The notes below the pieces were generated by a model that was given only the letters and a program-made list of their open reading frames with translations, was not told the origin of the DNA and did not search any database. Source: Prevotella heparinolytica (GTDB lineage: Bacteria > Bacteroidota > Bacteroidia > Bacteroidales > Bacteroidaceae). From it: a DNA stretch of 64,000 nt. Numbering within the stretch: position 1 is the stretch's first letter; each line of letters opens with the position of its first letter. Below, piece after piece: positions 1 to 9,505 of this stretch. Location of the stretch: contig NZ_SLXB01000016.1 of assembly GCF_004342845.1 (NCBI RefSeq), positions 28,162 to 92,161 of the forward strand, in the 5' to 3' direction. Position numbers and translations under genes: made by a program.

Positions 1-1
1 T

Positions 2-226
2 TCCATTTTGGAAACTACCTTGGATATGAACCAATGGTACGCGTTTCGTCCGGTGATGCCTGTCGACAAGTTATCCAATATAAACTACGGACAGAAAAAT
101 GAAGATTTATCAAATACCAAAATATTAAAAGTAAACGGTATAGACAACGGCTATTCCAATATTTTCTATTTTCGCAGACAAGCCGAAGAGTGGGAGTTGT
201 ACAAATATGAAGATACGAGTATGTAG
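2..226 (+). CDS. 3' fragment of a hypothetical protein (possibly DUF4348-like)
   Basis: Only the last 74 codons lie in the window; the frame is open to the left edge and no convincing start codon is present, so this is the end of a longer gene. The visible part is soluble and rich in aromatic and charged residues (WYAFRPVMP near the left edge, FYFRRQAEEWELYKYE near the end), like the C-terminal part of small exported Bacteroidales proteins. The resemblance to DUF4348 is from memory and weak. It ends 17 bp before murB on the same strand, so the two may be cotranscribed. Confidence 0.6.
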   Translation, partial: SILETTLDMNQWYAFRPVMPVDKLSNINYGQKNEDLSNTKILKVNGIDNGYSNIFYFRRQAEEWELYKYEDTSM

Positions 227-243
227 CTGATTGAAAGGAGGGA

Positions 244-1245
244 ATGGAACTTTATTTGAATAAAATACCTAATACTTTTGGCATTGAAGTGACTGCTGCG
301 CGATTCTTGGAATACGATTCGGAAGAGGCTCTTTGCGAAATGATTGCAGCAGGACGTATTACTGTGCCTTATTTGCATATTGGTTGTGGCAGTAATCTGC
401 TGTTTACTACGGATTATGAAGGTACGGTGTTGCATTCGCATATCCATTCTATAGAAGTGACGGCAGAGGATGAGGAGAATGTGTGGGTACGTGTTGGTGC
501 TGGTGTGGTATGGGATGATTTTGTGGCTTATTGTGTAGACCACTGTTGGTATGGTGCGGAGAATCTCTCGCTGATACCGGGAGAAGTGGGTGCAAGTGTC
601 GTACAGAATATAGGTGCTTATGGGGTGGAAGTCAAAGACCTGATAACTTCAGTGGAAACCATACATGTTGAAGGAGAAAAACGTGTCTTTAGCGTAGCTG
701 AGTGTGGGTATGCTTATCGGAAAAGCATCTTTAAACAACCGGAGATGAAGGATCTGTTTGTGACTTATGTTAATTTTCGATTGGGTAAGAAAGAGCACTA
801 TATGTTGGATTACGGCACAATCCGGGAAGAGTTGGCAAAATATCCGCAGGTGGACTTGCGTACATTGCGTCGCGTGATTATCGATATTCGCCAAAGTAAG
901 TTGCCCGACCCTGAGATGTTGGGAAATGCAGGGAGCTTTTTCATGAATCCTATCGTGCCCCGCATGCAGTTTGAAGCATTGCAGCGAATGTTTCCTACGA
1001 TGCCGTACTATGATGTCGATGCCGGACATGTGAAAATCCCGGCGGGTTGGATGATAGAACAATGCGGCTGGAAAGGGAAAGCGTTGGGGCCGGCGGCTGT
1101 GCACGAAAAACAAGCATTGGTTTTGGTAAATCTGGGTGGTGCAAAAGGAACGGATATTGTAGCTCTTTCGGACGCTGTGAGGACCTCTGTACGTGAAAGA
1201 TTTGGTATAGAAATTTATCCGGAAGTAAATTTTATAGGTAACTGA
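244..1245 (+). CDS. murB: UDP-N-acetylenolpyruvoylglucosamine reductase
   Basis: Cytoplasmic FAD enzyme that reduces UDP-GlcNAc-enolpyruvate with NADPH to UDP-MurNAc, the second committed step of peptidoglycan precursor synthesis. The FAD-binding segments [14 protein letters not shown] (residues 48-60) and GAGVVWDDF (86-93) are followed by the long signature around residues 107-130 ([21 protein letters not shown]). YAYRK (156-160) supplies the conserved Arg, [10 protein letters not shown] (227-236) the catalytic Ser231, and a Glu lies near the C-terminus (YPEVNF). At 333 residues it matches type I MurB. The ATG follows the purine-rich stretch GAAAGGAGGG by a few bases, which supports this start. 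Confidence 0.97.
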   Translation: MELYLNKIPNTFGIEVTAARFLEYDSEEALCEMIAAGRITVPYLHIGCGSNLLFTTDYEGTVLHSHIHSIEVTAEDEENVWVRVGAGVVWDDFVAYCVDHCWYGAENLSLIPGEVGASVVQNIGAYGVEVKDLITSVETIHVEGEKRVFSVAECGYAYRKSIFKQPEMKDLFVTYVNFRLGKKEHYMLDYGTIREELAKYPQVDLRTLRRVIIDIRQSKLPDPEMLGNAGSFFMNPIVPRMQFEALQRMFPTMPYYDVDAGHVKIPAGWMIEQCGWKGKALGPAAVHEKQALVLVNLGGAKGTDIVALSDAVRTSVRERFGIEIYPEVNFIGN

Positions 1246-1264
1246 TGATGGTTGATAATTGGTT

Positions 1265-2032
1265 ATGGGAAGAATCAGGATATTAGGAAGTGGAACATCG
1301 ACCGGAGTGCCGGAGATAGGTTGCACTTGTCCGGTTTGTACTTCTGCTGATGTACGTGACAATCGTTTGCGTGCATCCTCATTGGTGCATACGGAAGATG
1401 CAGTGATACTGGTAGATTGCGGTCCGGACTTCAGGCAGCAGATGTTGAATGTGTCTTCTTTTGAAAAAATAGATGGTGTACTGATTACTCATGAGCATTA
1501 TGATCATGTGGGCGGGTTGGACGACTTGCGTCCGTTTTGCCGTTTTGCCGATATCCCTATTTATTCGGATGTCAATACTGCGGCTCATTTGCGAGCACGT
1601 ATGCCTTACTGTTTTGTAGACAAAGTGTATCCGGGCGTTCCTCGTATCAATTTAGAGGAGGTGGAAGCCGGCCGGCCTTTTTATATCAACCGGACAGAAA
1701 TACTACCTTTGCAGGTAATGCACGGTAAACTGCCCATACTGGGGTATCGCATCGGTAAAAAACTGGGTTATATTACGGACATGCACACAATGCCTGATGA
1801 ATCTTTCGAGCGATTGAGAGGCGTTGAGGTTCTTATTATGAATGCCTTGCGACCAGAACCACATCCTACGCATCAGACTGTATCGGAAGCATTGGTGGCT
1901 ACTGAACGCATTGGTGCGAAAGAAACTTATTTTATTCATATGAGTCACCATGTCGGACTCCATGCCGATATTGAAAAAGCGTTACCATCCCATGTGCATT
2001 TTGCATATGATGGTCTTGAAATAACCTTTTAA
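1265..2032 (+). CDS. PhnP-like metallo-beta-lactamase-fold hydrolase
   Basis: A 255-residue hydrolase of the PhnP / RNase Z-like branch of the metallo-beta-lactamase fold. It begins with the typical GSGTSTGVPEIGC strand-loop followed by a CxxC pair (CTCPVC), as in PhnP, which may hold a structural zinc. The metal site is HEHYDHVGGLDDLRPF, with further ligands in the later VMHGKLPILGYR and ITDMHTMPD segments. PhnP proper is a cyclic phosphodiesterase, but no phn genes are nearby, so the substrate here is unknown. I place the start at the ATG giving MGRIRILG rather than the in-frame TTG two codons upstream. It starts 19 bp after murB, probably in the same transcript. Confidence 0.85.
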   Translation: MGRIRILGSGTSTGVPEIGCTCPVCTSADVRDNRLRASSLVHTEDAVILVDCGPDFRQQMLNVSSFEKIDGVLITHEHYDHVGGLDDLRPFCRFADIPIYSDVNTAAHLRARMPYCFVDKVYPGVPRINLEEVEAGRPFYINRTEILPLQVMHGKLPILGYRIGKKLGYITDMHTMPDESFERLRGVEVLIMNALRPEPHPTHQTVSEALVATERIGAKETYFIHMSHHVGLHADIEKALPSHVHFAYDGLEITF

Positions 2033-2050
2033 ACTTTTTAAAGCTTTTGT

Positions 2051-2081
2051 TTTGTTTTATTTGCAGAATTTATTATTTTTG
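2051..2081 (+). promoter_or_regulatory. Bacteroides-type promoter for the DUF3352-like gene
   Basis: TTTG at 2051-2054 and TATTTTTG at 2074-2081 match the Bacteroides sigma-A consensus (TTTG, 19 bp, TAnnTTTG) exactly. The start codon of the next gene lies 22 bp further on, so the leader would be about 15 nt. This makes the gene transcriptionally separate from murB. Confidence 0.85.
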
Positions 2082-2103
2082 CAAAAATTAGATAAAACAG
2101 GGC

Positions 2104-3735
2104 ATGAAACTCCGACTCTTTATACAGATAGCTGTCATCGTATCCGTAGTGTTATTATGTACGGGTTTTGCCGTGTATTCATTTTTTCGGTTGCATTCAG
2201 TGGAAAACCAGCGTGATTTTGACCTCTACACGTTGGTTCCTCAAGATGCAATTGCCATTTTGGAAACCAATCACATGGCCGATTTGATGGAAGATATCAA
2301 TGGGCTGGATTGTAGTAAAGATAATCATTTTCTATATATCTCCGATCTCTTTTCATATCTGAAAGAAAATCTGCATACTTTGCTGCAAGATACTCCTCAC
2401 GGGTTGAGCATGCAAATGAATAAAATGTTGATTAGCTTTCACGAACCGGACACGCCGGAAAATCAGGTGCTATATTGCAGTCTCGGTTCGGATGATTACG
2501 AACTGGTAGAGACTTTTGTGCAGAAATATTGCTCTGGTAGTTTTCCCCTGAAGACGTTTGACTATAAAGGAGAAGAAATCCGCATTTATCCTATGGCGGA
2601 CGGCCGTTTCCTTACGATGTATTTCACATCAGATTTTTTTGTTGTCAGCTTTCAGAAACGCTTGGTGGAGCAGGTGATTGATGCTTATCGTACCAAGAAT
2701 TCTTTGATGAGTCAGGCTGCTTTTCGTACCATCCGTACCAATAAGCACAATGATGTTTCCGCTATGATATATGTGCGTATGCAAGCTGTAGAAATGGGGA
2801 AAAGAACGGATGATATTCATTCGTACATGCGTTTGGGGAGTTGGGTGGAATTTGAAGTGCAGCTCAATGAAAATGCCGTTTATTGTTCCGGTATGAGTCA
2901 TGGGGTAGACTCTACTCTTACTTTTATGAATGTACTGCGTGCCCAGAAGCCTATAGAGGGCTTTCCCGGTGCCAATCTACCGGCTACTACTTTTTTATAT
3001 CACCGATGGGCTATTTCGGATAGGAGTTCTTTCTTGAACTTCACCACACGCCAAGAGTATGCAAAAGTTGCCTATTCCGATTATGTAAAGCAGCGAGATG
3101 AGGAGTGGACGGCATTCTTGAACGATTTTGCGGCTGAAAGTTTCTTGTCTTGTCTTTTTTGCTCGAAAGATACGCTGAATGTTACTTCTTGTGCTGTGGT
3201 TTGTATTCCTGTTAAGGACGAACAGCTGGCAGAACACCGTTTGCAATCTTTGCTTTATACCATCCCGCAGGACAAAGAGGCTTCTTCGATGTCCAAACCA
3301 TTTGACTATACATTATACCCTAAGGCGATGAAATATAAGAAGTATGCTTTGCCACGGACTTCTTTGCTGGCGCAAATGACAGGGATTGCTGAGCCGGATT
3401 TTCATACATATGCTTGTTTTTATCGGAACAGCTTGTTGCTGGCTCCTGATGTGGTTAGTCTTTCAACTTATATAGATGCGATAGAGAATGGAGAGGTGTT
3501 GGATGGGACATCGGTCTATGAAGAAGGTATAGGTAGTCTGTCGCCGGTTTATAATTTTGTGATGATGGCAGATATGGGAACAATTTTGTTACAACCGGAA
3601 GCTTATGTGCGCCTGATACCGAACTTCTTCTTTCGGCAAGCTGATTTCTTCCGCCATTTTATGCTTGCCGTGCAGTTTACTTGTGCGGATAAAATTATCT
3701 ATCCAAACATCGTACTGCTCTATAAAGGAGGATAA
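2104..3735 (+). CDS. DUF3352-like membrane-anchored protein
   Basis: A 543-residue protein with a single N-terminal transmembrane segment (about residues 5-28) and no lipobox or clear cleavage site, so it is probably anchored in the inner membrane with a large periplasmic part. The region after the anchor (LVPQDAIAILETNHMADLM) resembles the beginning of DUF3352 proteins. No catalytic motif is recognisable and the function is unknown. It has its own promoter and ends in a convergent arrangement with the DUF3127 gene, with an inverted repeat between the two. Confidence 0.7.
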   Translation: MKLRLFIQIAVIVSVVLLCTGFAVYSFFRLHSVENQRDFDLYTLVPQDAIAILETNHMADLMEDINGLDCSKDNHFLYISDLFSYLKENLHTLLQDTPHGLSMQMNKMLISFHEPDTPENQVLYCSLGSDDYELVETFVQKYCSGSFPLKTFDYKGEEIRIYPMADGRFLTMYFTSDFFVVSFQKRLVEQVIDAYRTKNSLMSQAAFRTIRTNKHNDVSAMIYVRMQAVEMGKRTDDIHSYMRLGSWVEFEVQLNENAVYCSGMSHGVDSTLTFMNVLRAQKPIEGFPGANLPATTFLYHRWAISDRSSFLNFTTRQEYAKVAYSDYVKQRDEEWTAFLNDFAAESFLSCLFCSKDTLNVTSCAVVCIPVKDEQLAEHRLQSLLYTIPQDKEASSMSKPFDYTLYPKAMKYKKYALPRTSLLAQMTGIAEPDFHTYACFYRNSLLLAPDVVSLSTYIDAIENGEVLDGTSVYEEGIGSLSPVYNFVMMADMGTILLQPEAYVRLIPNFFFRQADFFRHFMLAVQFTCADKIIYPNIVLLYKGG

Positions 3736-3783
3736 TAGAAAAAAGAGGTTCAGGCCTTTCTGTTCTTGGCCTTTTAAAATGTT

Positions 3784-3821
3784 GATGACGCAGATTCTCT
3801 TTATTAAAAATCTACGTCATC
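3784..3821. terminator. Inverted repeat between convergent genes, likely bidirectional terminator
   Basis: Arms GATGACGCAGATT (3784-3796) and AATCTACGTCATC (3809-3821) pair over 13 positions with one mismatch, with a 12-nt loop. It lies between the ends of two convergent genes. T-rich stretches nearby are modest, so it may be a rho-independent terminator or simply an extragenic palindrome. Much of the left arm and loop recurs at 49407-49428. Confidence 0.5.
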
Positions 3822-3873
3822 AGTTAAAATGAACTCTTTTGAAAAATTATAGAAAAGAGATTTAATAAACGAT

Positions 3874-4254
3874 TTAAAAAGGTAAATCTTCTTTGGCATC
3901 CCCTGCAAGGAATTCTGGTGCTGTGGTAGGTGCAGGAGCTGGCGGTGGAGGTAGGGGAGCGCTTGGATCAGATGTAGTGTTGTTTACACGTTCCACTTTC
4001 CATGCTCGGATACTGTTGAACCAGCGATCTTGCCATTGGCGTGCATCTATGTCGAAAGATACGGTCAACTCTTCCCCCATTTGGATATTGAACTGCTCGA
4101 TTTTTTCGGCACCAAAAACCTCAAAACACATTTTACGTGGATATTGACCGTGGTCTTCAACCACATATTCCTGTACTTTCCATTCGTTGCCGGATGATTT
4201 GGCGACTCCACCTCTGGGCTGGAGTATGGCGATGACTTTTCCTGTAAATTCCAT
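3874..4254 (-). CDS. DUF3127 family protein, OB-fold-like, with SSB-like C-terminal tip
   Basis: A 126-residue protein. Residues 1-90 form a compact beta-rich domain (MEFTGKVIAILQPRGGVAKS, VQEYVVEDHG, ELTVSFDIDARQW, WFNSIRAWKVERV) that matches my memory of DUF3127 and reads like a small OB fold. Residues 91-115 are a low-complexity Pro/Ala linker. The last residues, AKEDLPF, copy the acidic tip ending in Pro-Phe that bacterial SSB proteins use to dock partner enzymes. It is divergent from the sliding clamp gene. A role in single-stranded DNA binding or replication is inference from the tail and the neighbourhood. Confidence 0.75.
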   Translation of the reverse strand: MEFTGKVIAILQPRGGVAKSSGNEWKVQEYVVEDHGQYPRKMCFEVFGAEKIEQFNIQMGEELTVSFDIDARQWQDRWFNSIRAWKVERVNNTTSDPSAPLPPPPAPAPTTAPEFLAGDAKEDLPF

Positions 4255-4337
4255 TGTTTTCTTGTTTAATGATGCGGCGAAGTTACAATTTTTTAGGAAT
4301 ACGAGAAGAATAATCGGCTGTTTTTTCTTGCTAATTC

Positions 4338-4368
4338 TTTGTCATAGGGAATTCTTTTTTTAACTTTG
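4338..4368 (+). promoter_or_regulatory. Bacteroides-type promoter for dnaN
   Basis: TTTG at 4338-4341 and TAACTTTG at 4361-4368 with a 19-bp spacer match the consensus perfectly. The dnaN start codon lies 50 bp downstream of the -7 box. Confidence 0.85.
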
Positions 4369-4417
4369 TCCGTTAGTTATATAGATAGCAAAATAAAAAC
4401 TTAAATATACGGAAAAT

Positions 4418-5542
4418 ATGAAATTTATCGTTTCAAGCACAGCGCTTTCCAGTCATTTACAGGCTGTCAGCCGTGTGATTAATTCAAAGAATGCATTGCC
4501 CATTTTGGATTGTTTCCTCTTTGAACTGCAAGACGGAACTTTATCCGCGACAGTTTCTGATAGTGAAACAACAATGGTTACTACAGTCGAGGTGAACGAA
4601 AGTGATATGGATGGACGTTTTGCCGTTGCGGCCAAAACGTTGTTGGATGCTTTGAAGGAAATTCCTGAGCAACCATTGACTTTTGAAGTTAATATGGACT
4701 CTCTTGAAATTACTGTACAGTATCAGAACGGTAAATATAGTTTGATGGGGCAGAATGCCGATGAGTTCCCGCAATCGGCCATGTTGGGCGACAACGCTGT
4801 ACGCGTGGAAATGGATGCGCAAATCCTGTTAGGTGGCATTAACCGCGCCATATTTGCTACTGCCGATGATGAACTTCGTCCGGTGATGAACGGTATTTAT
4901 TTTGATATTACGACAGAGGATATCACCGTAGTGGCATCTGATGGCCATAAATTGGTGCGCTGTAAAACGGTGGCTGCTAAAGGCAGTGAGCGTGCCGCCT
5001 TTATACTTCCCAAAAAACCGGCGTCTTTGATGAAGAATCTGTTGCCGAAAGAGCAAGGAAAGGTAACCGTTGAGTTCGATGAACGCAACGCTGTGTTTAC
5101 TTTGGAAAATTACCGTATGGTATGTCGTTTGATAGAAGGGCGTTATCCGAATTACAATTCTGTAATTCCGCAAGGTAATCCCTATAAAGTGACTGTAGAT
5201 CGTCAGCTGTTGATTGGTGCATTACGTCGTGTCTCCATTTTCTCATCGCAGGCAAGCAGTCTCATCAAGCTACGTATGCAGCAAAATCTAATTGTGATCT
5301 CTGCGCAGGATATAGACTTTTCCACTTCGGCAGAGGAAACGCTGACTTGTCAGTATACGGGTAATCCTATGAATATCGGCTTTAAATCTACTTTCTTGAT
5401 CGATATTCTGAATAATATCTCTGCTGACGAAGTGGTTATCGAATTGGCCGACCCGTCACGTGCAGGTGTCATCATCCCTGTGGAACAGGAAGAGAACGAA
5501 GACCTATTGATGTTGTTGATGCCGATGATGTTGAATGATTAA
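4418..5542 (+). CDS. dnaN: DNA polymerase III beta subunit (sliding clamp)
   Basis: The 374-residue ring-forming processivity clamp of DNA polymerase III; the dimer encircles DNA and docks polymerases and repair proteins. The start MKFIVSSTALSSHLQAVSRV and the segment NALPILDCFLFE are characteristic, and three repeated clamp domains of about 120 residues fill the length. The C-terminal region with LADPSRAGVIIPVEQ and the final LLMLLMPMMLND carries the typical binding-pocket residues. It is not next to dnaA or gyrB as in many bacteria; its neighbours are the DUF3127 gene and an exonuclease. It has its own consensus promoter and a hairpin downstream. Confidence 0.97.
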   Translation: MKFIVSSTALSSHLQAVSRVINSKNALPILDCFLFELQDGTLSATVSDSETTMVTTVEVNESDMDGRFAVAAKTLLDALKEIPEQPLTFEVNMDSLEITVQYQNGKYSLMGQNADEFPQSAMLGDNAVRVEMDAQILLGGINRAIFATADDELRPVMNGIYFDITTEDITVVASDGHKLVRCKTVAAKGSERAAFILPKKPASLMKNLLPKEQGKVTVEFDERNAVFTLENYRMVCRLIEGRYPNYNSVIPQGNPYKVTVDRQLLIGALRRVSIFSSQASSLIKLRMQQNLIVISAQDIDFSTSAEETLTCQYTGNPMNIGFKSTFLIDILNNISADEVVIELADPSRAGVIIPVEQEENEDLLMLLMPMMLND

Positions 5543-5570
5543 AGGAATAAATGAATTTTTACCGTAGGAG

Positions 5571-5617
5571 AGGACATGAGAGCACGGAACTTTATTGGAT
5601 ACTGTGCCTTATGTCCT
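5571..5617 (+). terminator. Hairpin after dnaN
   Basis: AGGACATGAGAGCACGG (5571-5587) pairs with CTGTGCCTTATGTCCT (5602-5617) with small bulges, followed by a short T-run. It probably attenuates or ends the dnaN transcript before the exonuclease gene. Confidence 0.5.
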
Positions 5618-5650
5618 TTTATGGTGAAAAACAGTAAATATTGAAGAACA

Positions 5651-6421
5651 ATGAAATTAAATCTGAAAAATCCGATTGTTTTTTTCGATTTGGAAACTAC
5701 GGGTACCAACATTAATTCAGACCGGATTGTTGAAATCTGTTATCTTAAAGTCTATCCTAACGGGAATGAAGAGACCAAGACCATGCGTATCAATCCCGGA
5801 ATGCATATCCCGGAGGAATCTTCTGCTATCCATGGTATTTACGACCAGGATGTGGCCGATTGTCCTTCTTTTAAAGAAGTGGCACGTAGTATAGCCAATG
5901 ATATTGAAGGGTGTGATTTGGCAGGTTTCAATTCCAATCGTTTTGATATCCCGGTTTTGGCCGAGGAATTCCTTCGGGCTGGTGTGGATATTGATATGAG
6001 TCGTCGTAAGTTTGTGGATGTGCAAGTTATTTTCCATAAGATGGAACAGCGTACGCTGTCTGCTGCTTATCAATTCTATTGTGGTAAGAATCTGGAAGAT
6101 GCGCACACGGCAGAGGCAGATACTCGTGCTACTTATGAGGTGCTGATGTCGCAATTGGATCGTTATCCGGAATTACAAAACGATATTGCTTTTCTTTCCG
6201 ACTACTCCAATTTCAATAAAAACGTGGATTTTGCAGGCCGCATGGTCTATGATGATAAAGGAGTGGAAGTGTTCAACTTCGGCAAATATAAAGGGATGGC
6301 GGTATCTGATGTTTTGAAGCGTGATCCCGGTTATTATGGCTGGATGCTGAACAGTGACTTTACATTGAATACCAAAGCGATGTTGACTAAAATACGTTTG
6401 CGCGAATTGACTCAAAAATAG
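5651..6421 (+). CDS. DnaQ-family 3'-5' exonuclease with C-terminal DUF3820-like domain
   Basis: A 256-residue protein. The first 175 residues are a DEDDh exonuclease domain like the epsilon proofreading subunit: FDLETTG carries the first Asp and Glu, AGFNSNRFDIPVLAEEF the second Asp, and HTAEADTRATYEV the His and last Asp. After a linker, residues 205-250 (VFNFGKYKGMAVSDVL, GYYGWMLNSDF) match the small DUF3820-type domain that often follows such exonucleases in Bacteroidota. It follows dnaN and may proofread for the replicase or act in repair; which of these is not shown by the sequence. Confidence 0.9.
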   Translation: MKLNLKNPIVFFDLETTGTNINSDRIVEICYLKVYPNGNEETKTMRINPGMHIPEESSAIHGIYDQDVADCPSFKEVARSIANDIEGCDLAGFNSNRFDIPVLAEEFLRAGVDIDMSRRKFVDVQVIFHKMEQRTLSAAYQFYCGKNLEDAHTAEADTRATYEVLMSQLDRYPELQNDIAFLSDYSNFNKNVDFAGRMVYDDKGVEVFNFGKYKGMAVSDVLKRDPGYYGWMLNSDFTLNTKAMLTKIRLRELTQK

Positions 6422-6494
6422 GAATCCGAAAAAATATAAGGAACCAAAGATAAAAGTTAAAAACGGACTTTTAGGGTTCGGAATATTCTGCGTT

Positions 6495-7727
6495 ATGGCA
6501 AATATATTAAAAGGGAAAAAAATTGTTTTGGGCATTACAGGAAGCATTGCGGCTTATAAATCCTGTTTGCTTATTCGTGAATTGATTAAGCGCGGTGCAG
6601 AAGTACAAGTCGTTATTACACCGGCAGGCAAGGAATTTATCACTCCCATCACTTTATCTGCTTTGACCGGAAAACCGGTTATCAGTGAGTTTTTTGCTCA
6701 GCGTGACGGCACATGGAACAGTCATGTAGACTTGGGGCTGTGGGCAGATGCCCTTTTGATAGCCCCTGCGACAGCTTCCACAATCGGAAAGATGGCTAAT
6801 GGAGTGGCAGATAATATGCTGATCACTACGTATCTTTCTGCAAAAGCTCCTGTGTTTGTTGCACCTGCCATGGATTTGGATATGTTTGCTCATCCTTCTA
6901 CTCAGAAAAATCTGGATATCCTTCGTTCGTATGGTAATTACATCATAGAGCCGGGTACAGGAGAACTTGCCAGTCATTTGGTTGGTAAAGGGCGTATGGA
7001 GGAACCGGAAAATATTGTCAGGTATTTGGAAATGTATTTTGCAGCCAAAGAGGGTGAGTTGGTTGGAAAGACGATAATGATAACAGCAGGTCCAACTTAT
7101 GAAAAGATAGATCCCGTGCGTTTTATCGGCAACTATTCATCCGGCAAGATGGGGTTTGCACTTGCCGATGAATGTGTAAGTCGTGGGGCCAAGGTTATAT
7201 TGATTGCAGGGCCGGTTCAACAAACAACGTATTTTCCAATGGCTCAATATATCCAAGTGGAATCGGCTGGAAACATGTACGATGCAGCCGGCGCTTTCTG
7301 GGGTTCTGCAGATGCAGCTATATTGACTGCTGCGGTAGCCGATTATACTCCCGAACACGTGGCTGATGAGAAAATAAAGCGGGAAAAAACGGGTGAAATG
7401 ATATTGGCTTTAAAACCCACTCAAGACATCGCTGCTTTCTTGGGTAAACAGAAGAATAAGGCAAATAATCGAAAACAGGTTTTAGTGGGGTTTGCTCTTG
7501 AAACGAATAATGAGTTGCTGAATGCAGAAGAAAAACTCAAACGGAAGAATCTGGATTTTATTGTCTTGAATTCGCTGAATGATAAAGGAGCGGGCTTCCG
7601 CCATGATACTAATAAGATTTCTATTATTGATGATAAAGGAAAGGCCGATTATCCATTGAAATCCAAAGCCGAGGTTGCTGTAGATATTGTGGATTATTTG
7701 GTTAAAGTGCTGAAACAAGCAGAGTGA
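6495..7727 (+). CDS. coaBC: Bifunctional phosphopantothenoylcysteine decarboxylase / synthetase
   Basis: A 410-residue fusion making 4'-phosphopantetheine for coenzyme A: the CoaB half joins phosphopantothenate to Cys and the CoaC half decarboxylates the product. The N-terminal flavoprotein half has GITGSIAAYKSC (10-21), the active-site His in NSHVDLGLWADALLIAP, KMANGVADNML, and APAMDLDMF in place of the usual PxMNxxMW. The C-terminal synthetase half begins near residue 190 with ITAGPTYEKIDPVRFI and NYSSGKMGFALA. Length and domain order are standard. It starts 73 bp after the exonuclease, probably in the same operon as recN downstream. Confidence 0.96.
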   Translation: MANILKGKKIVLGITGSIAAYKSCLLIRELIKRGAEVQVVITPAGKEFITPITLSALTGKPVISEFFAQRDGTWNSHVDLGLWADALLIAPATASTIGKMANGVADNMLITTYLSAKAPVFVAPAMDLDMFAHPSTQKNLDILRSYGNYIIEPGTGELASHLVGKGRMEEPENIVRYLEMYFAAKEGELVGKTIMITAGPTYEKIDPVRFIGNYSSGKMGFALADECVSRGAKVILIAGPVQQTTYFPMAQYIQVESAGNMYDAAGAFWGSADAAILTAAVADYTPEHVADEKIKREKTGEMILALKPTQDIAAFLGKQKNKANNRKQVLVGFALETNNELLNAEEKLKRKNLDFIVLNSLNDKGAGFRHDTNKISIIDDKGKADYPLKSKAEVAVDIVDYLVKVLKQAE

Positions 7728-7794
7728 ATAAAGTGAGGTAACAATCTCCTTGTTCGTTGTCGGTTGTTTAATTAAAGAATCAATTATCAAGAAA

Positions 7795-9453
7795 ATGTTA
7801 CATTCGCTCTATATACAGAATTATGCACTTATCGAGCAACTTGATATAAATATCGATAGCGGTTTTTCCGTGATAACGGGTGAAACGGGTGCAGGTAAGT
7901 CTATTATTTTAGGTGCTATCGGGTTGCTGTTGGGACAACGTGCCGATGTGAAATCCATTCGTACGGGAGCTTCAAAATGTGTGATTGAAGCCCGTTTTGA
8001 TATATCTGCCTATGGTATGCAACCTTTCTTTGAAGAGAATGAGCTGGAATATGAGGCAGAGTGTATTCTTCGTCGTGAGGTTTCTGTTTCGGGCAAAAGC
8101 CGGGGGTTTATCAATGACACGCCGGCTTCGTTGGTGCAGATGAAGGAATTGGGAGAACAGCTGATTGATGTACATTCTCAGCATCAGAATCTGTTGTTGA
8201 ATAAGGAGGGGTTTCAACTCAATGTTCTTGATATTTTATCTCACAATGATGAGATACTGTGTGCTTATCAAGGCTTTTATCGTGAGTGGAAGCAGGTGCA
8301 GCAGGATTTGGCCGAACTTGTTGCACAAGCGCAACGTGATAGAGCTGATGAGGATTACATCCGTTTTCAGTTTGAGCAGCTGGAAGAGGCTCGATTGGTA
8401 GCGGGTGAGCAGGAAGAACTGGAGCAGGAAGCTGAAACGCTGAACCATGCAGAAGACATTAAAGCGGGGTTATATAGAGTGGGACAAATGTTACATTCGG
8501 ATGAAGGCGGTTTACTTTCAGGGTTGAAAGAGTGCTTGAATACGATGCATGGTTTGCAGAGTGTCTATCCGGTTGCCGGTGAACTTGTCGAACGTTTGGA
8601 TAGTACTTACATTGAACTGAAAGATATCGCGCAGGAAGTCGCCGGAAAGGAAGAACAAATAGAATTTAATCCTGCACGTTTGGATGAAGTAAACGAGCGT
8701 CTGAATCTGATTTATACACTTCAACAAAAACATCAAGTATCTACTGTCGATGAACTTCTGCATTTGACAGATGAATATGCAGCCAGGCTTTCGGCTATAA
8801 CTTCTTCGGATGAACAGATAGAAGAGTTGAAGGAACACTGTGAAGCTTTATATCATAAAGTGCAAAAACAGGCAGCTCTTCTTACGGAGACCCGTATGGC
8901 GGCTGCCCGTGAGGTTGAGAAACAAATGGCTGCACGGCTGATTCCGTTAGGAATGCCCAATGTGCGTTTCCGTGTGGAGATGGGAGAGCGTAAGGAACCG
9001 GGGATGCATGGAGCCGATACTGTGAATTTCTTGTTTTCGGCTAATAAAAATGGAACTTTGCAAAGTATCTCTTCTGTAGCTTCCGGTGGTGAAATTGCGC
9101 GTGTCATGTTGTCGGTCAAAGCAATGATTGCAGGTGCTGTTAAGCTACCTACCATTGTGTTTGATGAAATAGACACCGGAGTTTCCGGTGAGATAGCTGA
9201 CCGCATGGCGGATATTATGCAAGAGATGGGTGAACAGAACCGTCAGGTTATCAGTATTACTCATTTGCCGCAGATTGCTGCCCGGGGAAGCGCTCACTAC
9301 AAAGTCTATAAGCAAGACAATGAAACAGAAACGAATAGTCACATTCGCCGTCTGACCGATGAAGAAAGAATAGAGGAACTGGCTCACATGTTGAGTGGAG
9401 CAACCTTGACAGAAGCTGCTTTGAATAATGCTAAGGCATTGCTGAAGAGGTGA
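7795..9453 (+). CDS. recN: DNA repair protein RecN
   Basis: A 552-residue SMC-like ATPase acting early in double-strand break repair. The Walker A motif GETGAGKS is at residues 29-36. Two long coiled-coil arms rich in Glu and Gln flank the middle (roughly residues 150-370), then the ABC signature region (SSVASGGEIARVMLSVKAM) and Walker B (TIVFDEIDTGVSGEIADRM), with the H-loop in VISITHLPQIAARG. The start is the ATG giving MLHSLYIQNYALI; an in-frame TTG 45 bp upstream adds residues not seen in the family. It is followed by rlmB after 52 bp. Confidence 0.96.
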   Translation: MLHSLYIQNYALIEQLDINIDSGFSVITGETGAGKSIILGAIGLLLGQRADVKSIRTGASKCVIEARFDISAYGMQPFFEENELEYEAECILRREVSVSGKSRGFINDTPASLVQMKELGEQLIDVHSQHQNLLLNKEGFQLNVLDILSHNDEILCAYQGFYREWKQVQQDLAELVAQAQRDRADEDYIRFQFEQLEEARLVAGEQEELEQEAETLNHAEDIKAGLYRVGQMLHSDEGGLLSGLKECLNTMHGLQSVYPVAGELVERLDSTYIELKDIAQEVAGKEEQIEFNPARLDEVNERLNLIYTLQQKHQVSTVDELLHLTDEYAARLSAITSSDEQIEELKEHCEALYHKVQKQAALLTETRMAAAREVEKQMAARLIPLGMPNVRFRVEMGERKEPGMHGADTVNFLFSANKNGTLQSISSVASGGEIARVMLSVKAMIAGAVKLPTIVFDEIDTGVSGEIADRMADIMQEMGEQNRQVISITHLPQIAARGSAHYKVYKQDNETETNSHIRRLTDEERIEELAHMLSGATLTEAALNNAKALLKR

Positions 9454-9505
9454 TAAGTGTACGATAAATAAAAAATAGATTCTTAATAAATATTTGAACG
9501 AATAG

